In this document: piece by piece, positions 32,283-35,142 of the stretch
Layout of the letters: each line of letters opens with the position of its first letter
Numbering within the stretch: the first letter of the stretch is position 1
DNA from: Asticcacaulis sp.
Lineage (GTDB): Bacteria > Pseudomonadota > Alphaproteobacteria > Caulobacterales > Caulobacteraceae
Length of the DNA: 35,142 nt
Direction: 5' to 3'
Assembly (NCBI RefSeq): GCF_027484505.1
Contig: NZ_JAIXSV010000064.1
Location: 1 to 35,142 of the forward strand
Position numbers and translations under genes: made by a program
Notes under the pieces: model-generated
The model's input: only the letters and a program-made list of their open reading frames with translations
Databases searched by the model: none
What the model was told of the DNA's origin: nothing

Positions 32283-33158
32283 ATGAAGCGGAGAGACATT
32301 CTGGGGGGCGGGCTTGCGCTGAGCCTCGCCGGTAGCGTCACGCCCGGTCTTCTGAACGCCGATCCGCGGCCCTATGGCTCGGTGTGGGCGCGCACCCTCA
32401 AAAGCGGTCCCTATAATCTGACCGGTAAGTTTGTGCAGGGCGGCTTTGCCATCGGCCGCGCCGAACCGCGTCAGGAGATTATCGTCGATGGCACGGCGCG
32501 CGGCCTGACCTCGGCGCAGGGCGATTTCGTCATCGGCTTTGACCGAGACGCGCCGCCCATGGCGCGGCTGGCCATCGGGTCCGACCCGGTCATGGATTTT
32601 GAAATCCTGCGCACCCCCTACGACATTCAGCGCATCGACGGCCTGCCCCCTGATCAGGTCAGTCCCTCGGACCCGGCGCTTCTGGAGCGCATCGCCAAGG
32701 AGCGCGACCTTAAAAACATCGGCTTCGCCAGCCGCGAAGACGCCATCTGGTTCACCCATCCGTTTCAGTGGCCCTTGCGCCGGTTTATCAATTCCGGGCG
32801 CTTTGGCAATCAGCGCATCCTCAATGGTGAGCCCAAAAGCCCGCACTACGGCTTCGACATGGCGGCCCCCGAAGGCACGCCCGTCTATGCCCCGCAAACG
32901 GCGCGCGTGGCGCTGGCCGAACCCGACCTGCATTTCGAAGGCGGCCTGATTCTGCTCGACCACGGGCAGGGCCTGATCAGCATGTATCTGCACCTGTCCA
33001 CTCTGACCGTAAAGGCCGGCGATCTCGTAACAAAGGGGCAGATTATCGGTCAGGTGGGGCAGAAAGGCCGCGCGACGGGGCCGCATCTGTGCTGGCGGTT
33101 GAAGTGGCGCGACCGCGCCCTCGACCCGTCGTTGTGGGTTGTGTCCAGCGCGACATAA
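32283..33158 (+). CDS. M23-family (LytM-like) peptidase, exported
   Basis: A 291-residue protein with a twin-arginine-like signal (KRRDILGGGLALSLAGSV). A presumptive substrate-binding N-terminal half is followed by an M23 domain (about 195-285). Zinc ligands visible are H and D in HYGFDMAAPEGTPVYAP, then YLHLS and GPHLCWRLKW (H-x-C-W variant of the H-x-H motif family). M23 enzymes cut peptidoglycan cross-links. With the first H, D and later H all present, this may be active, though the second H-x-H is altered to H-L-C. Start 32283 avoids the upstream hairpin overlap. Confidence 0.83.
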   Translation: MKRRDILGGGLALSLAGSVTPGLLNADPRPYGSVWARTLKSGPYNLTGKFVQGGFAIGRAEPRQEIIVDGTARGLTSAQGDFVIGFDRDAPPMARLAIGSDPVMDFEILRTPYDIQRIDGLPPDQVSPSDPALLERIAKERDLKNIGFASREDAIWFTHPFQWPLRRFINSGRFGNQRILNGEPKSPHYGFDMAAPEGTPVYAPQTARVALAEPDLHFEGGLILLDHGQGLISMYLHLSTLTVKAGDLVTKGQIIGQVGQKGRATGPHLCWRLKWRDRALDPSLWVVSSAT

Positions 33159-33174
33159 AAGGGCACATATTACC

Positions 33175-33197
33175 ATACGACAGATCGTTTATCGTAT
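33175..33197. promoter_or_regulatory. ATACGA-N11-TCGTAT inverted repeat upstream of the CheY-like gene
   Basis: A 6-bp inverted repeat with an 11-base spacer in the AT-rich 234-bp gap (33159-33392) ahead of the response regulator. It may be an operator, but short symmetric motifs occur by chance in AT-rich DNA. No gene was seen in the gap. Confidence 0.2.
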
Positions 33198-33392
33198 AAT
33201 AATATTCTTGATTTTCAAATTGCTTGCGACATTTCGCCGCTTAGGGCCATTGCCCCAAAAATCGGATGCTTATTTAGGCTTGATCTCGCTGCGCCTTCAT
33301 CGTAACAGCGCTACTCTTTGTCACAGGTTTGCAAAAACAACGCCGCCTTTACATAACACCATAGGCAGAGCGTTATCCGGACTTTGGGGGAT

Positions 33393-33890
33393 ATGGCAGA
33401 TTACGGTGCCCTGAAAATTCTGCTGGTTGAAGACAATCAGCATATGCGTTCCATCGTGCTGGCCATCCTTAAGGGGTCGGGCATCCGCGACGTGCGCGAA
33501 GCGCGCGATGGGGCGGAGGCCTTCGATCTGCTGCGTCAGTTTCCCGCCGATATCGCCCTGGTCGATTTCAACATGTACCCTATCGACGGGGTCGAGTTCA
33601 CGCGGATGCTGCGCACGGCCAGCGACTCGATCAATCCCTACCTGCCCGTGGTGATGATCACCGGCCATTCCGAACGCTCACGCGTGGTCGAAGCGCGCGA
33701 CGCGGGCGTCAATGAGTTCGTGGCCAAGCCGCTGACGGCGCGCGCCCTGCTCAGCCGTCTCGACGCCGTGGTCATGCGCCCGCGCCCCTACATCCGCTGC
33801 GCCAGCTATTTTGGCCCCGACCGTCGTCGCAAGACCGATCAGCCCTATAACGGTCCCCTGCGCCGCGCCAGCGACGGGCTCCTCGCTTAA
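33393..33890 (+). CDS. CheY-like response regulator with a short C-terminal extension
   Basis: A 165-residue protein with a single receiver domain: ILLVEDN acidic pair at the N-terminus, phosphoacceptor Asp in ALVDFNMYPIDGVEF, Thr in MITGHSE, and Lys in FVAKPLT. The C-terminal tail FGPDRRRKTDQPYNGPLRRASD is basic and not a DNA-binding domain. Such stand-alone regulators pass phosphate or bind partners. The gene ends 102 bases before TipF, so a role in flagellum or cell-polarity control is possible. I chose the ATG at 33393, with GGGGG 3 bases upstream, instead of the TTG at 33384. Confidence 0.85.
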   Translation: MADYGALKILLVEDNQHMRSIVLAILKGSGIRDVREARDGAEAFDLLRQFPADIALVDFNMYPIDGVEFTRMLRTASDSINPYLPVVMITGHSERSRVVEARDAGVNEFVAKPLTARALLSRLDAVVMRPRPYIRCASYFGPDRRRKTDQPYNGPLRRASDGLLA

Positions 33891-33901
33891 CCGGTTGTTC
33901 A
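33887..33901 (+). promoter_or_regulatory. TTAA-N7-TTCA, near-match to a CtrA site before tipF
   Basis: TTAA at 33887-33890 and TTCA at 33898-33901 are separated by 7 bases, 7 of 8 matches to the TTAA-N7-TTAA CtrA box of Caulobacterales. It begins within the stop codon of the response regulator and lies about 90 bases before tipF, consistent with cell-cycle-controlled expression, but the match is imperfect. Confidence 0.3.
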
Positions 33902-33991
33902 TAAATATTAACGCGCACTTGGCTTAGCCCCCAAATCGCCGCATAGTCGCCTCTGGCGCGATTCGGCGCGGCTGTTCGACAGGGACACCTG

Positions 33992-35142
33992 ATGGGAAGA
34001 CTGACCTCCATATTGCTGATGGGAACCTATCTGTTCCTGTCCATGGGCGCGGCTATGGCCCTCTACACGGGCGGGTCGGACACCGGCGCGTGCATCGCGG
34101 CGGCGCTGGCGACGATGGCGGTGTGTTTCGCCATCCATAATTTCGTCAATCAGTACCTGTCCGAACGCCGCCTCTCCAAAGAGATTGATCTGGTGCGCGA
34201 CGCCCACCGCCTGATGGTCGAAGCCATTGATGTCACTCAGAAAGACATGGTTGAGCTGGCCGATCAGATGCAGCATCAGCGCGTCGGCCGTACCGACGAA
34301 CTGACCACTGAGGTCAAGATGCTGGAAAACCTGGTGCTCAAGCTGGGCGAAAGCATCGAGGAGCGGCTGTCCGACTGGAAGGCCGGACCGGCGCAGGTCG
34401 CCGTCGCCGCACCCCTGTCGCGTCAGGAACAGCAAGCCATGGCCCTGATCGAAACGGTGCGTCAGGCCCTGATCGAAAACCGCGTGGACCTCTATCTCCA
34501 GCCGGTCGTTTCCTTGCCGCAGCGCAAGACCATCTATTACGAAAGCTTCTCGCGTCTGCGTGATGCCACCGGGCGCGTGCTGATGCCGGCGGAATATCTG
34601 TCGGTGGCCGAACCCGAAGGTCTGGTGCCCTCCATCGACAACCTGCTCCTGTTCCGCTGCGTGCAGATCGTGCGCCGTCTGGCCAAGCAAGACCGCCGCA
34701 TCGGCATCTTCTGTAATATTTCGCTGACCTCGCTGCGCGATGAGGTCTTCTTCCCGCAGTTCCTGGAATTCCTCAACGAAAACCGTGATCTGGCCGATTC
34801 GGTGATCTTCGAGCTGGGGCAGGACGCCTACGCGGCGCGCGGGGCCATGGAAGCGCGCCACATGGCGCGACTGGCCGATATGGGCTTCAAGTTCTCGCTG
34901 GACAAGATCACCTCGATCGACCTCGACCTGACCGACCTGCAACGCTCGGACGTGCGCTATGTGAAGATCGGGGCCAATGTCCTGCTCGATCAGCTGATGA
35001 ATATCGACGGCAAGCCGGCCTTGCGCTTCCTCAAGGACATCCACGCGGGCGACTATGCCAACCTTCTGGCGCGCTATGGCATCGACGTCATCGCCGAAAA
35101 GGTCGAGAACGAGCGTCAGGTGGTGGACATCCTCGAAATCGA
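33992..35142 (+). CDS. tipF: TipF-like EAL-domain flagellar polarity protein (partial, right edge)
   Basis: An open reading frame runs from ATG 33992 off the right edge (383 full codons). It starts with two membrane helices (about 4-25 and 30-48), followed by a coiled-coil part (residues 50-130), then an EAL domain. In the EAL motif the sequence is YYESFSRLR, so the catalytic E-A-L is replaced by E-S-F, and the later DDFG is also altered (SLDKITS). This matches TipF, which in Caulobacter binds cyclic-di-GMP, localises to the new pole and recruits flagellar parts, without phosphodiesterase activity. The C-terminus is missing from the window. The gene follows the CheY-like regulator on the same strand. 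Confidence 0.85.
   Translation, partial: MGRLTSILLMGTYLFLSMGAAMALYTGGSDTGACIAAALATMAVCFAIHNFVNQYLSERRLSKEIDLVRDAHRLMVEAIDVTQKDMVELADQMQHQRVGRTDELTTEVKMLENLVLKLGESIEERLSDWKAGPAQVAVAAPLSRQEQQAMALIETVRQALIENRVDLYLQPVVSLPQRKTIYYESFSRLRDATGRVLMPAEYLSVAEPEGLVPSIDNLLLFRCVQIVRRLAKQDRRIGIFCNISLTSLRDEVFFPQFLEFLNENRDLADSVIFELGQDAYAARGAMEARHMARLADMGFKFSLDKITSIDLDLTDLQRSDVRYVKIGANVLLDQLMNIDGKPALRFLKDIHAGDYANLLARYGIDVIAEKVENERQVVDILEI

Noticed and set aside
33908-35044. Long - strand open frame (378 codons) antisense to tipF
   Set aside because: The + strand frame matches TipF with membrane helices and an EAL domain. The - strand frame has no recognisable motif and is a GC-rich shadow.

Overview
The window looks like a chromosomal segment of an alphaproteobacterium of the family Caulobacteraceae. 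The evidence is high-GC coding, a TipF-type degenerate EAL protein preceded by a CheY-like regulator at the right edge, Caulobacter-style lipid A genes, and several alphaproteobacterial small families (DUF2093, DUF4170, DUF2061). The base composition and gene content make Asticcacaulis a reasonable guess, but this is inference. No tRNA, rRNA, CRISPR array or complete insertion sequence was seen.

Left part (1-8800): the end of a uracil-DNA glycosylase; a short CDF metal transporter divergent from an NADPH-dependent FMN reductase; an unrecognised protein; an entericidin-like lipoprotein; a DUF2061 membrane protein; a TIGR03862-type flavoprotein followed closely by a low-molecular-weight tyrosine phosphatase; an NAD(P)-binding sugar-epimerase-like protein; a UbiD decarboxylase with a small membrane protein; a tiny single-helix membrane ORF; and an unrecognised protein whose reading frame contains a palindromic repeat.

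Middle (9299-23935): an exported SGNH hydrolase; a membrane GGDEF-EAL protein; then PmbA/TldE, CysQ-like phosphatase and DUF4170 (+ strand). A lipoprotein and a dual-specificity-type phosphatase on the - strand interrupt the run, and MsbA, a DUF374 acyltransferase, WaaA and LpxK follow as a tightly overlapped operon. Together these make and flip Kdo-lipid A. A TonB-dependent receptor follows.

Right part (24054-35142): PurD (-) and XseA (+) are divergent but separated by about 3.8 kb of accessory DNA. That DNA holds three consecutive hairpins, a GH27 alpha-galactosidase, an AT-rich island with an Imm26-type immunity gene and the C-terminal tip of an RHS toxin, and a GAF-PAS protein with no output domain. 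After XseA come an esterase, DUF2093, an M23 peptidase, a CheY-like regulator and the start of TipF.

The most striking non-genic feature is the density of palindromic intergenic repeats. At least eight copies or half copies of a CCTCCCC-N-GGGGAGG element are present, one lying in frame inside a gene. Two further inverted-repeat families form nested palindromes, and there are two CCGAAAAGTG hairpins. The most interesting loci for follow-up are the in-frame repeat insertion (8286-8798), the RHS-tip/Imm26 remnant next to the apparently truncated sensor (27276-28995), and the phosphatase placed inside the lipid A cluster (15775-16467).
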